From the NCBI GenBank assembly GCA_016718315.1, contig JADKDV010000004.1:868001-932000 (forward strand): 64,000 nucleotides of DNA. Reading direction: 5' to 3'. How positions within the stretch are numbered: position 1 is the first letter of the stretch; each line of letters starts with the position of its first letter. The position numbers and the translations under genes are program-made. Source of the DNA: Candidatus Obscuribacter sp. Lineage in GTDB: Bacteria > Cyanobacteriota > Vampirovibrionia > Obscuribacterales > Obscuribacteraceae. The notes beneath the pieces are model-generated. The model was given only the letters and a program-made list of their open reading frames with translations. It searched no databases and was not told the DNA's origin. Below, piece after piece: positions 53,107-61,859 of the stretch.

Positions 53107-54356
53107 ATGTCTATGATGTTGCATAAATCAGATGAATTCAAAAAGTCAGTCTTTGCTTGCTTGATTATTTGTCTGGGGACTACAGCTCAAGCACTTGCTA
53201 TCAACCCTCCAGACAAAGCTCTTACCAAAACCCAAAGTGCTCCCGTGAGCGATCAGGCGATAGACAAAGAGCTGACCGTTTTAGAAAATCGCTTCTTCTT
53301 CCATCACTATGGTCATGACCCAGTGGCGAAGCGACTGGAGCGCGTCGAGCTATTGATCCTTGGTGCCAGTCAAAGTGGTGCGCCGGCAGCCAGACTGGAT
53401 AGCCTCAAAAAGGCAGTAGTAGTAAAAGACAAAGAAGCCGCTCAAGTCATGCGTGAGCAAAGTAAAGCCCAGGCAGGTGCCCAGGGTATAGGCCAGAGCA
53501 ATGCTCCAGGCAAAGGATCGGGTGGCAGTGCTGGCGCTCGGGCAAAGCCGCTTCTTATCCACAAGTGGCCACTCTTGAGTGGAAAATCCTCAAAAAAACC
53601 TATCCGCAAGAAGCTCTCGATCAAAGACTCAATCGCCTTGAAGAGCAACTCTTTGGCGTACCGTCCACGGCTATGTCTTATCTAGATCGTATCGAGCGCC
53701 TCAAAAAAACTACCGGTGTCGATGTCGCTCTGGCACCATCAGATACTGGTGTTAAGGTGCCAGGCAAGAAGAAACCACAATTTGGTCCATTGCCCCGCGC
53801 TTACTCTGGCGGCAGTGGTCTAAATCCATTTGGTGGCAATGGTCTCAGCCCATTTGGTGGCAGCGGCGCCAGTCCTTTTGGTGCCTCTCCGTTTTTTGAG
53901 TCAATGCCATTTAGTGATAAAGCGCAGGTAGAAGAAGGCACCGATGGTAGTGGTGGTCACTACCGCACCTTTAGAGACGGCAATACTTTTGGCTGGTCTT
54001 ATAGCACCAAAAATCTACCGATGCCGCACACTATGCCCGGTCAGTCGCCGCGCCCTTTAGGCGATATGTTTGATGATATGAACCGGCAGATGAATGAGAT
54101 GATGCGCCAGTTTAATGGCGTTGAAGAAATGCCTTTTCCTATTAGTCCCTATGGCAATAATGGTAGCGGTGGTGGTGGAAGCAATGGTGGCGGTAGTGGT
54201 GGCAAAAATCCACGCATCTACACACCTAAGCCCTTTAGCAAAGTGACACCACTGACTCCTCGTACTATGCCTGGCCTCGTGCCGCAAATCGAGGGGCGCA
54301 GCCAACCTGCACAAAAAGATGAGTTGCCGCCCTATAGCGATCCTAATTCGATATAA
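53107..54356 (+). CDS. Exported repeat protein, unknown (split by a 1-base frameshift)
   Basis: Two frames form one protein of ~415 residues. Frame 1 starts at ATG 53107 with a signal peptide (VFACLIICLGTTAQALA) and a first repeat: LENRFFFHHYGHDP followed by KRLERVE. Near 53544-53546 it runs off into nonsense, while frame 2 picks up as AASYPQVATLEWKILKKTYP with the matching second repeat (LEWKILKKTYP then QRLNRLE). Adding one A to the AAA run at 53544 joins them as GARAKAASYPQV. The C-terminal half is Gly/Pro/Phe rich (NPFGGNGLSPFGGSGASPFG) and probably disordered. The repeat is a short helical Leu-Glu...Tyr...Arg-Leu-x-Arg unit of unknown function. Confidence 0.75.
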
Positions 54357-54382
54357 GTGCTGGCTCTATAAAAATACTTGAG

Positions 54383-55365
54383 CTAGTTCACAGTCACTGA
54401 CATGATTTTGTCGCCGATGGCGATGCTGTTAACTACTTCCATGCCCTGCACTACGCCACCAAATACGGTGTACTGGTTGTCGAGCTGTGACTTGGCGCCG
54501 AGCGTAATATAAAACTGGCAACTAGCTGTATTGACGTTGCCAGGCGTGCGCGCCATCGCCACCACGCCTGGTGCGTTGTGGCGCAGATAGGGCGAGACCT
54601 CTAAAGGCAAAAAGCGAGGCTGGCTGGAGCCTGGTGGGATAAAGTTGCCTGTGCCATTGCCATTAGGGCAGCCGCCCTGGACGACAAAGCCTTTTTCGAC
54701 ACGGTGAAAGTTTAGACCATTGTAAAAGCCGCTTTGAGCCATTTCGCTAAAGGCTTTGACTGTAATTGGCGCGTACTTTTTAAAGAGTCTGATGACGATG
54801 CGACCTTTGCTGGTCTCAATCACTGCTACAGGGTCGCCATCTGTTTGTCCCGCTGGACTGGGATTGGCTGCTTGCTGATTGAGCTGTTGCAGTGAGGTCC
54901 CGGCTGGCGGCGGCGTGGCTCCTGAGCCAGCCGGAGGAGTACCGTACATGCTAGCCTGACCTGGCATATTGGGATTGCTGCCTTTGGTGGGGAAGCTCGT
55001 ACCAGGCGGCTTGCGCAACATATCTGCTGGTTTTTGAGCAAAAGGATTGGGCTGTCCTGGCTGCGGGCTAAAACCGCCCATGCTGGCAAAACCCGATGCA
55101 CCGTTGCCTTGATTGGCTTGGCCGGGGGCAGGCTGACTGCCATAGCCCTGAGTGGCAGCGGTGCTCGTAGCTGCAGATACTGGCGCAGGAGCAGCGGCGT
55201 AAGGCAAAATCACCTCTGGGGCACTAGCTCTGAGTCCAGTCGATCGCAAAAGCCCGGGCTGGCATTGGCTACGCCCAGAGAGGCAATAAGCAGCGCCGAC
55301 GCCAATTTGACTGTACTTTTTAAGTCTTTGAGCCGGAGTCTAAACTGCTGGCTTTTGGTCTGCAT
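54383..55365 (-). CDS. Exported cyclophilin-type peptidyl-prolyl isomerase (signal peptide split off by a frameshift)
   Basis: The cyclophilin domain occupies the C-terminal ~165 residues: AVIETSKGRIVIRLF, NGLNFHRVEKGFVVQGG with the catalytic Arg, VVAMARTPGNVNTASCQFYI and NQYTVFGGVVQGMEVV. Before it lies a Pro/Gln/Gly-rich linker. The open frame seems to begin at TTG 55249, but another frame from ATG 55365 encodes a clear signal peptide (KLASALLIASLGVANA) reaching ...SPGF at 55252. One extra A in the AAAA run at 55248-55251 joins the two. The mature protein would assist folding at proline bonds in the periplasm. It lies 59 bases after nagB on the same strand. Confidence 0.85.
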
Positions 55366-55424
55366 GCAAATGCCTCTAATTAATGGTCTGGTTTAAATAA
55401 TACAATTTTTGGCGCAAGCCCGCC

Positions 55425-56114
55425 TCAATTGGCAGTACTTAGCATAAAGCCAAAGTCGGTAATCACCGAGAGGGTCCGGTGCTTTTGCAATAGCGAGGCT
55501 GGTACTTCATTTGTCACCGGTCCTCTAAAGGCACTCTCGACAATGCCGCGTTTTTTTTCGCCACTGGCTATGAGTGTGATTGAGCGGCTCTCCATAATGG
55601 TTTTGATGCCCATGGTGATACCGCGATCTGGCACCTTTTGGCTGCCAAAAGCATCTTGATTGGCTAGTTTAGTGGAGCTAGTCAAAAATGAGCAATGAGT
55701 CCAGCTCTGCAAGCAAGTGCCAGGCTCGTTAAAGGCGATATGACCATTGGCGCCGATACCGAGGATAGTTAGATCCAGTCCACCATTTGCCTCTATTAGC
55801 CCATCATAGTTATCCACCATGGTGGGGTTAAAGAGGTTTTGGCTGGAGACATTTACTTTGTCGTACAAATTGCTCTGCAAAAAATTTTGAAATGAAAAAC
55901 TGGCATCTACATCCAGGTAATCATCAAGGGCAAAACAACGCACCCTGGACCAGTCCACCTGGCCGCCCGCACTTTGCTGAGCGAGCGACTGGTAAGTGCC
56001 AATCGGTGTGTGACCGGTCGGTAAGCCCAGGCAGCAGTCAGGCTTTTGCTTGATTTGAGCGATAATTTTATCGGCGACCAGCGCGCTCAACTGCTGATAG
56101 GTTTGGATGTCCAT
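55425..56114 (-). CDS. nagB: Glucosamine-6-phosphate deaminase
   Basis: 229 residues, slightly shorter than the usual 240-266. GLPTGHTPIGTYQ is the phosphate-binding loop, CFALDDYLDV carries the catalytic Asp pair, and ILGIGANGHIAFNEPG is the hallmark active-site loop; VPDRGITMGIKTIM and TLIASGEKKRGIVESA follow. It converts GlcN-6-P to Fru-6-P plus ammonia, feeding amino sugars from cell wall or chitin into glycolysis. nagA is not adjacent. Confidence 0.93.
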   Translation of the reverse strand: MDIQTYQQLSALVADKIIAQIKQKPDCCLGLPTGHTPIGTYQSLAQQSAGGQVDWSRVRCFALDDYLDVDASFSFQNFLQSNLYDKVNVSSQNLFNPTMVDNYDGLIEANGGLDLTILGIGANGHIAFNEPGTCLQSWTHCSFLTSSTKLANQDAFGSQKVPDRGITMGIKTIMESRSITLIASGEKKRGIVESAFRGPVTNEVPASLLQKHRTLSVITDFGFMLSTAN

Positions 56115-56237
56115 GGTTTATTGGTAAGTTGATTTATAAAATAGTGGGATTAATGCTTTTAAGGCTTAAAACTACCATTTTATACTTTAGATTGGCTAAT
56201 AGAAACAATTATTAGGGGTCAGGCGTCAGGCTTATCT

Positions 56238-57134
56238 ATGAAACAAAGCAAAAGCAGGCTGTCAAACAAAACAAGAGGGGCACTTGCCCTCTTTACTCTT
56301 TGCTTTGCTTTTGCGCTGCCTCTTAACCTCGATTGCCGCGCTGCCAAAGCTCAGCAAAGACGGCTTGTACCAGCTACTTTTCAGAGTCATTCGTCAGGAG
56401 CTGGTGTGCCTTTGCAGCGCTCTACTGGACTGCATTTGACAGAGGGTCAAGACCGGGCGCCAGGCACGAGAGGGCAAGTTTATCCACCAGGTGAGCCATC
56501 ACTCAATATGGCACTTTGCCGCTGGGAAAACCGCAAAATGCCGCTCAAAATCTGGATCGCGCCGGGCTATCAGCTACCGGAGATGTCTTTTAGTGAGCTG
56601 CAAAAGGTACGACCAGATCAAGTATTTGAAATGCTCAGACAGCCAGGCGATCCTTTTGCCGGGCTAAATGTCGCTCGTGAATGGACTGAAGATACAAACT
56701 TCCAGGTGGCGGCAGGTATTGAGCAGTGGCGCCAATTTGAAAAGGAAGGACTCTTTAGTTACGGCTTTACTGATGACCCCAGACAAGCGCAAGTGCTGGT
56801 CTTTTTTGTTGATAGTTTTAAAGACTCGACCAGTCCCGGTGGTATCATGGTCGGTGGCAATACTTGTGCTCAGCTCTATCCATATGAGCAGGCTCAGCGC
56901 ATTAATATTGCCCAAAAACCTGTGGTGATTGAGATGTCCACGCTGGTCAATCAAGCTCCCGAAAAAATGATCGCTGCTTCAGCTCATGAGTTTGGTCATG
57001 CTCTCGGTATCAAAGCGCATAGTCCGTATCGTGACGATATAATGCACGAAAATCGCATTGTAACTTCACTCTCTGAAGCCGATAAAGCGACTATCCGTGC
57101 GCTTTACCGGTCTAAGCCAGCCTTTGTGATGTAA
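56238..57134 (+). CDS. Secreted matrixin-like zinc metalloprotease
   Basis: 298 residues with a signal peptide (FTLCFAFALPLNLDCRAAKA). A Pro/Gly-rich stretch leads into a metzincin domain. The strand region is AQVLVFFVDSF, and the zinc motif is SAHEFGHALGIKAHSP (HExGHxLGxxxH). The Met-turn is DDIMHE, then a last helix LSEADKATIRALY. This is the matrixin (M10-like) arrangement. No propeptide Cys switch is evident. It would act in the periplasm or outside the cell. An alpha/beta hydrolase gene follows 64 bases on. Confidence 0.85.
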   Translation: MKQSKSRLSNKTRGALALFTLCFAFALPLNLDCRAAKAQQRRLVPATFQSHSSGAGVPLQRSTGLHLTEGQDRAPGTRGQVYPPGEPSLNMALCRWENRKMPLKIWIAPGYQLPEMSFSELQKVRPDQVFEMLRQPGDPFAGLNVAREWTEDTNFQVAAGIEQWRQFEKEGLFSYGFTDDPRQAQVLVFFVDSFKDSTSPGGIMVGGNTCAQLYPYEQAQRINIAQKPVVIEMSTLVNQAPEKMIAASAHEFGHALGIKAHSPYRDDIMHENRIVTSLSEADKATIRALYRSKPAFVM

Positions 57135-57198
57135 TACAAGTAGCACGTTGGCTCATATTGGGGTACAATTTTTGCTTACCCTGTTTTTTGGTTGAAGT

Positions 57199-58011
57199 AT
57201 GAGATTTGGTGCAGCTTTGAGAGGTTTTGGGGTGGCGCTTTTGCTAACCCTGTTAAGCAACTCGTCGGCCTCAGCCGCTCTAGAGACAATTAAGTACAAG
57301 AGTTCTGTGGACGGCTCGATGCAGGAGTGCTGGCTATCGCCGCCATCACTTATGGAAGCCCAGATTCCACCCACTTTGATTGTCTATTCTCATGGTATGA
57401 CATCAAGCTACAAGGAGCCATTTGGCGCTATTGGTGCTGCTGTCGCTTCTGAGTTTCCTACTTTTGGCATACTTTCGCTGGGTACTCCCAATGCCTGGGC
57501 AAATGACGGTGTCCTCAAAGATACGACTATAGTCTTGCGCGAAGTACTCAAAAAATTCCCCGTTAAGCGCGTCATCCTCATGGGCTCATCCATGGGCGGC
57601 TGCACCAGTCTGGTCTACGCCGAAAAAGCCCCTGAAGACATCAAAGAAAAAGTCCTGGCTGTGCTGGCTATTTATCCTGCTGGCGATCTCTACAAACTAG
57701 AAAAACTGACTAAATCAAAAGAAGTGCGTGAGTCGTTGTTAAACGCCACACAAGGCAGCAAAGAAGACTATCGCCACAGAAGTTTTATTCCTCAAATTAG
57801 TGAGATGCCAAAGCACATCAAAGTTTGTGTCATCTCAGCCCAAAAAGATATTTTTGTACCTCCCGTTTTGCAAAAAGACATTATCAAAGCCTGCGAAAAA
57901 AACGGTATACCAAACAAATTGATTGAAGTACCCGGTGACCACGGTAGTATCCCGGCGCAAAGGCGCATCGTGTCTGCTATAGATTATTGCTCACACAAAA
58001 ATCTAAAGTAA
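57199..58011 (+). CDS. Exported alpha/beta-hydrolase
   Basis: 270 residues, ATG 57199, signal peptide to about residue 26 (LLLTLLSNSSASA). The fold is clear: LIVYSHGMTSS oxyanion strand, the nucleophile elbow ILMGSSMGGC (GxSxG with Ser), an Asp on VISAQKDIFVP, and the catalytic His on VPGDHGSIP. It is probably a periplasmic esterase or peptidase of the prolyl-oligopeptidase-like type; substrate unknown. The GNAT gene starts close after it, possibly with a 25-base overlap. Confidence 0.85.
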   Translation: MRFGAALRGFGVALLLTLLSNSSASAALETIKYKSSVDGSMQECWLSPPSLMEAQIPPTLIVYSHGMTSSYKEPFGAIGAAVASEFPTFGILSLGTPNAWANDGVLKDTTIVLREVLKKFPVKRVILMGSSMGGCTSLVYAEKAPEDIKEKVLAVLAIYPAGDLYKLEKLTKSKEVRESLLNATQGSKEDYRHRSFIPQISEMPKHIKVCVISAQKDIFVPPVLQKDIIKACEKNGIPNKLIEVPGDHGSIPAQRRIVSAIDYCSHKNLK

Positions 58012-58037
58012 TTGCTGGATCTTCTCAGGAGCAATTT

Positions 58038-58613
58038 TTGCCTTCTCATCTGGATTTTAAGCTGGTCTTGCCTGAGCTGCAATGTACTGGTGGAGCGGTA
58101 AGTTTTAAACTTGGCACCGCCAGTGAGGCGGCTAATTTGCCTGACCCATTTTTTGCTACTGATGAGGGCGACCCGCTTACAGAGCACGAGAGCGAGGTGA
58201 TGAGGCGCTTCCTGGCCTATCAGGTGGAGCAAGGCTCGCTGCTGATACTGGCGCAAAAACAAGAGTCTGTAGTGGGCATGAGTTTTGTGGATATTAAAGC
58301 CAGACAAGCACCCGATACTGTTATTAAAACCAGTCAGCCTGCCGGTATTGTTGAGCGCGTGCGCTCACTAATAGAGCATCAAGGCATCGGTCAGGCACTT
58401 TTGACTAATGCTGAGGACTTGATTTTGCAGGCAGACTTGCTAGTCTCCGAAGTCGGCGTCAGTGCCAAAAATCTGCGCGCCAGACGGATATACGAGCGCG
58501 CTGGTTATGTGCCCAGAGTGTTTGATGCCGAAGAGAGACTGCCTGATTTTGAGGGCTTTCCTATTTACCGCTACTGGCGTCCCAATTGCATACTCTTTAA
58601 AGAGCTTTATTGA
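58038..58613 (+). CDS. GNAT-family N-acetyltransferase
   Basis: 191 residues from TTG 58038, chosen for the AGGAG six bases upstream; the frame is open to 57987. An N-terminal region of ~60 residues precedes the GNAT core: SLLILAQKQESVVGMSFVDI (beta strands), VRSLIEHQGIGQALLTNAED, a variant of the acetyl-CoA pyrophosphate loop (HQGIGQALL), and VSAKNLRARRIYERAGYVPR, the typical last helix and strand. The acceptor cannot be predicted. Confidence 0.82.
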   Translation: MPSHLDFKLVLPELQCTGGAVSFKLGTASEAANLPDPFFATDEGDPLTEHESEVMRRFLAYQVEQGSLLILAQKQESVVGMSFVDIKARQAPDTVIKTSQPAGIVERVRSLIEHQGIGQALLTNAEDLILQADLLVSEVGVSAKNLRARRIYERAGYVPRVFDAEERLPDFEGFPIYRYWRPNCILFKELY

Positions 58614-58663
58614 GCTTTTAAAGCTCGGCTGATTTGTATTGGCTCGCTTCGTTTTTGCGTGAT

Positions 58664-61597
58664 CTATTTTTGTGAGATTGGCACAGTCAGGTGCAAGTCA
58701 GAGAGATTGGCATTGGCGATATTTTGTCCGGGGATAAAGATATCGGCACTGGGATCCAGGCTCGCTCCTGGCACTGTTATGGTGCCGCTAACGCTGCCGC
58801 CTACACTGAGATTGCGTGAGCCAAAGCTGACTTTGATGGACTGATCAGCTTTGCCGTTGGAGCGCAAAACACCGTCAGTGGTGCCGGGTAGTTTGATAGC
58901 GGTAGCGCCGTCATTGCGCAGCAGTACTTTGAGCTGGACATCGTTTTTACCGGCTTTGACCCCGGCTAGATAGAGTCTGGCACTGGTTTGTGGTATGGGC
59001 AGTGCAGGTTTGAGGGCTAGCGGTGCTGCGCTTGCACTCGGGGGTAGATTGGTCGCCACTGCTTGCTCGCCAGGAGTGTTTTCATTTAAGTACTTTTGCG
59101 GCGCAGCCTGACGCATTGACTGGATCATTTGATCGCCTTGATTGGCTTGCGATTGAGTCGCTCCAAAAGGACTGCTTGGGTTATTGATTGCGCTTTGATT
59201 ATTGTCGTACAGTCCGTTTTGTGGCGTTGCCTGTGACATTGACGGTGTCATTGTCTGCGGCATTGACTGTGTCATCGCCTGGGGAGCACCCTGCGGCGCT
59301 AGCGGTGCTACTTGCGGTGACAGAGCATTGACTGCTGGTGCTGGGTATGCACCGAGGGCAGTCTGCTCACTACCTGCAGGAGCTTGGGTAAATCGATTGC
59401 CAGCCTTTTGCAATATATTGGATACGTCAGACTGATTGATCATTTTAAAGCGGCCAGTACTTAGCGCGGGCATTGTAGTGCTGCCGTAATTCATCATATT
59501 GCCGAGAGTCGATCCGCCGCCGCTTGTGGCTGCATCTCTGGCTCCCATAGCTAGACCAGTCAGTGACATTGGTGTCGTCGCCTGGGCCGCTGGTGCAGCG
59601 GCGGCAATACCGCCAGTGGTGTTAGCTAGTGCTTGCGTAGCGCTTGCTAGAGCTTCGTCGGCGGTGGCAGCAGTAGCAGTAGCTGTAGTCGTAGTGGTGC
59701 TAGATGCGGTTGCCTCGATAGCCGGTACAGCACCACCGGTACCGAGGCTCTTTAGAGCTTCTCGAGTAGCTTTAGAGGTAGCATCGATTTGATTTTGCTG
59801 TTGCACTGTAAAGTCGCGCATGGTCGACAAAAAGTTTGATATCGATGAGACTTGAGTATCTGTATTCATCGGTCGATAGCCGTTCTCGCCAGCAAATTGT
59901 GCTTGCTGAGCGGCTGGCGTTTGAGCCAGTCCTAGATTTTGGGCAGTGGGCAGGCTGGCTTGTGGTGGTTGTTCACCTGGTTGAGCCAGAGCTGCTAGCT
60001 GGGCTTGTGCCTCAGGACTGAGAGGCGGAGGTGCAGCCGGGATGCCCTGGGCTCTGATTTTTTCGCCGAGAGTCTCCCAATAGGCTTTGTAATTTTTGTC
60101 TGATGGATAGAGACCAACTGCATCACTGGCTTTTTGATAGGCAGCGGATAGCGCTCCTTCTTTTTCTAGTGATTGGGCTAGATCGTAAGCCTTTTTAGCT
60201 TCTTGTTTGGCTAGTGCCAGTTTAAAAGATTGTCTTGCCGCTGGTAGATGTGGGTGGCTGGGATTGAGCTGCACCACTGTTTTGTACTCAGCTTGGGCAG
60301 CAGTGAGATCGCCTGCTACTTGTAGAGCGCGGGCTAGCCCCAGGTGACTATTGGGATCGCTAGGACGGCTTGCCACCTGCTCTCGCCACAGACCAATTAA
60401 TGCATTGGCAGCTACTTTGTCTGACTGATCGAGTATCAGTGCTCGGGTAAGATCGGCGCTGGCTCCAGTGTAGTCGCGCAGTTTGAGGCGAGTCATGCCC
60501 AATTGTCTCAGGGCACTCGATGAGTCGGGGTTGAGTTCAAGCGCTTCTTGGTAGGCTGCTTTTGCTTCCATGTGTTGGCCACTCATGGCGGCGGCGTTGC
60601 CGACACTGACATGGTTGGCCACACTGGGAGAGAGTTTTGCTGCTGCCTGGTATTCCACTAGAGCTTCGCTGTGACGATTTTGGGCGCTCAATTTGTCGCC
60701 CAGGACTTTGCGCTGCTCTGCGTTTTTGGGGTTGACGCCGAGTTTGGCGATGCTGGAGTGGAGTGTGCTCTCAGCGCTGGCACCTATCTCTGGCGCAGCT
60801 TTGGCGTTGGCTACGGCAAGTCTGGCGTGTTTGGCTGCGAGGGCATGATCACCAGCTTTGCTGTAATTTTTGGCTCTGGCTAGATTGATTTTGGCTAGTT
60901 CGGTCTTGAGTGCGACATCCTGCGGATACTCGCGGCTATATTTTTCTAGTAGTGCTTGAGCTTCGTGCAGCTTGCCTTTTTTAACCAGCAAATTAGCATC
61001 GTTTTTTATTTGATTGATGCGGTTAGCTGAGAGCGGCACATGGACATTGGTGCGACTGGGCGGATCTATGGAGCGTGCTGTAGCGCTCTGAGCGACTGCC
61101 CCGGTATCTGTAGATGTGGTCAGGCTGCGCGGCAAGAGATTGGACTGTGCTGGCGGAGGCGGCGGCACGATGCCATTGCGATTAGCTCTCGGTAAAGATG
61201 AGCTACCCGGTACTAGATTGCTCTGACCTGCGCCAGCGCTGAGTCCGCCGTCATCTGTACCGACGCTGCGATACTGCGATTGACCATTAGCCTGAGCGGC
61301 ACTGTCAAAGTTTTGCTGTCCATAGGACGGTCTGTACTTGGGCAAAAGCAAAGTGTCTCTTGTACCCAGTGACTGATAATCTATTCTTCTCGGTATCTCT
61401 GCCCCGGTGGGCGCCACAATCACTCTTTTGCGATAGCGCATATCCTTGGCTGGGCGCTGCTTCTCTTGAGTGACAGTCTCGGCAAGGGCTGGCCCCGGCA
61501 TCACCAGAGCGCTCAACAGCAAAAGCGAAAAGGCACTCAGTGGCAGTCTCTGTCCATCTCTATGCCTTCTGTCTTGTGCCCAAAAATCAAATGTCAT
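58664..61597 (-). CDS. Large exported TPR protein with C-terminal beta domain
   Basis: 977 residues from ATG 61597; the frame opens at GTG 61633. Signal peptide near residues 18-42 (LSAFSLLLLSALVMPGPALA). A Pro/Gln/Ser-rich linker follows, then an array of TPR units over about residues 180-500 (NHVSVGNAAAMSGQHMEAKA, SALRQLGMTRLKLRDYTGAS, NSHLGLARALQVAGDLTAAQ). Next is a long Ala/Thr/Gln/Pro low-complexity stretch (to ~860) with MTQSMPQTMTPSMSQ-like repeats. The last ~100 residues are an Ig-like beta-sandwich (VQLKVLLRNDGATAIKLPG). It is a probable periplasmic or surface scaffold. Confidence 0.78.
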   Translation of the reverse strand: MTFDFWAQDRRHRDGQRLPLSAFSLLLLSALVMPGPALAETVTQEKQRPAKDMRYRKRVIVAPTGAEIPRRIDYQSLGTRDTLLLPKYRPSYGQQNFDSAAQANGQSQYRSVGTDDGGLSAGAGQSNLVPGSSSLPRANRNGIVPPPPPAQSNLLPRSLTTSTDTGAVAQSATARSIDPPSRTNVHVPLSANRINQIKNDANLLVKKGKLHEAQALLEKYSREYPQDVALKTELAKINLARAKNYSKAGDHALAAKHARLAVANAKAAPEIGASAESTLHSSIAKLGVNPKNAEQRKVLGDKLSAQNRHSEALVEYQAAAKLSPSVANHVSVGNAAAMSGQHMEAKAAYQEALELNPDSSSALRQLGMTRLKLRDYTGASADLTRALILDQSDKVAANALIGLWREQVASRPSDPNSHLGLARALQVAGDLTAAQAEYKTVVQLNPSHPHLPAARQSFKLALAKQEAKKAYDLAQSLEKEGALSAAYQKASDAVGLYPSDKNYKAYWETLGEKIRAQGIPAAPPPLSPEAQAQLAALAQPGEQPPQASLPTAQNLGLAQTPAAQQAQFAGENGYRPMNTDTQVSSISNFLSTMRDFTVQQQNQIDATSKATREALKSLGTGGAVPAIEATASSTTTTTATATAATADEALASATQALANTTGGIAAAAPAAQATTPMSLTGLAMGARDAATSGGGSTLGNMMNYGSTTMPALSTGRFKMINQSDVSNILQKAGNRFTQAPAGSEQTALGAYPAPAVNALSPQVAPLAPQGAPQAMTQSMPQTMTPSMSQATPQNGLYDNNQSAINNPSSPFGATQSQANQGDQMIQSMRQAAPQKYLNENTPGEQAVATNLPPSASAAPLALKPALPIPQTSARLYLAGVKAGKNDVQLKVLLRNDGATAIKLPGTTDGVLRSNGKADQSIKVSFGSRNLSVGGSVSGTITVPGASLDPSADIFIPGQNIANANLSDLHLTVPISQK

Positions 61598-61859
61598 GCC
61601 TAAGCCGCCCTGAATAATCGTTAAAAGTGACACTGAGTCAATCCCAGTGTATGGCCTATTCTAAGATCTCTATCTTGACATGCAAGGGGATTTACCATAT
61701 CTCTACCCGCCAATTAGCGTAAATTCCCCACCCTGCCTGGTCCTGGGGCACAATTAGACAAGTTAGATTATTTTAGGTGTTGCAAAAGTCTATATTCTAT
61801 ATAGGAAAACTATTTACACTTGATAATTACCGTATAGTGGCCAACTTGGAATTTTTGCA

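Noticed and set aside
58606..58626. Perfect palindrome GAGCTTTTAAAGCTC as a terminator between the GNAT and TPR genes
   Set aside because: The stem leaves a single unpaired base, so the hairpin is not sterically normal, and no T run follows; kept only as a note.
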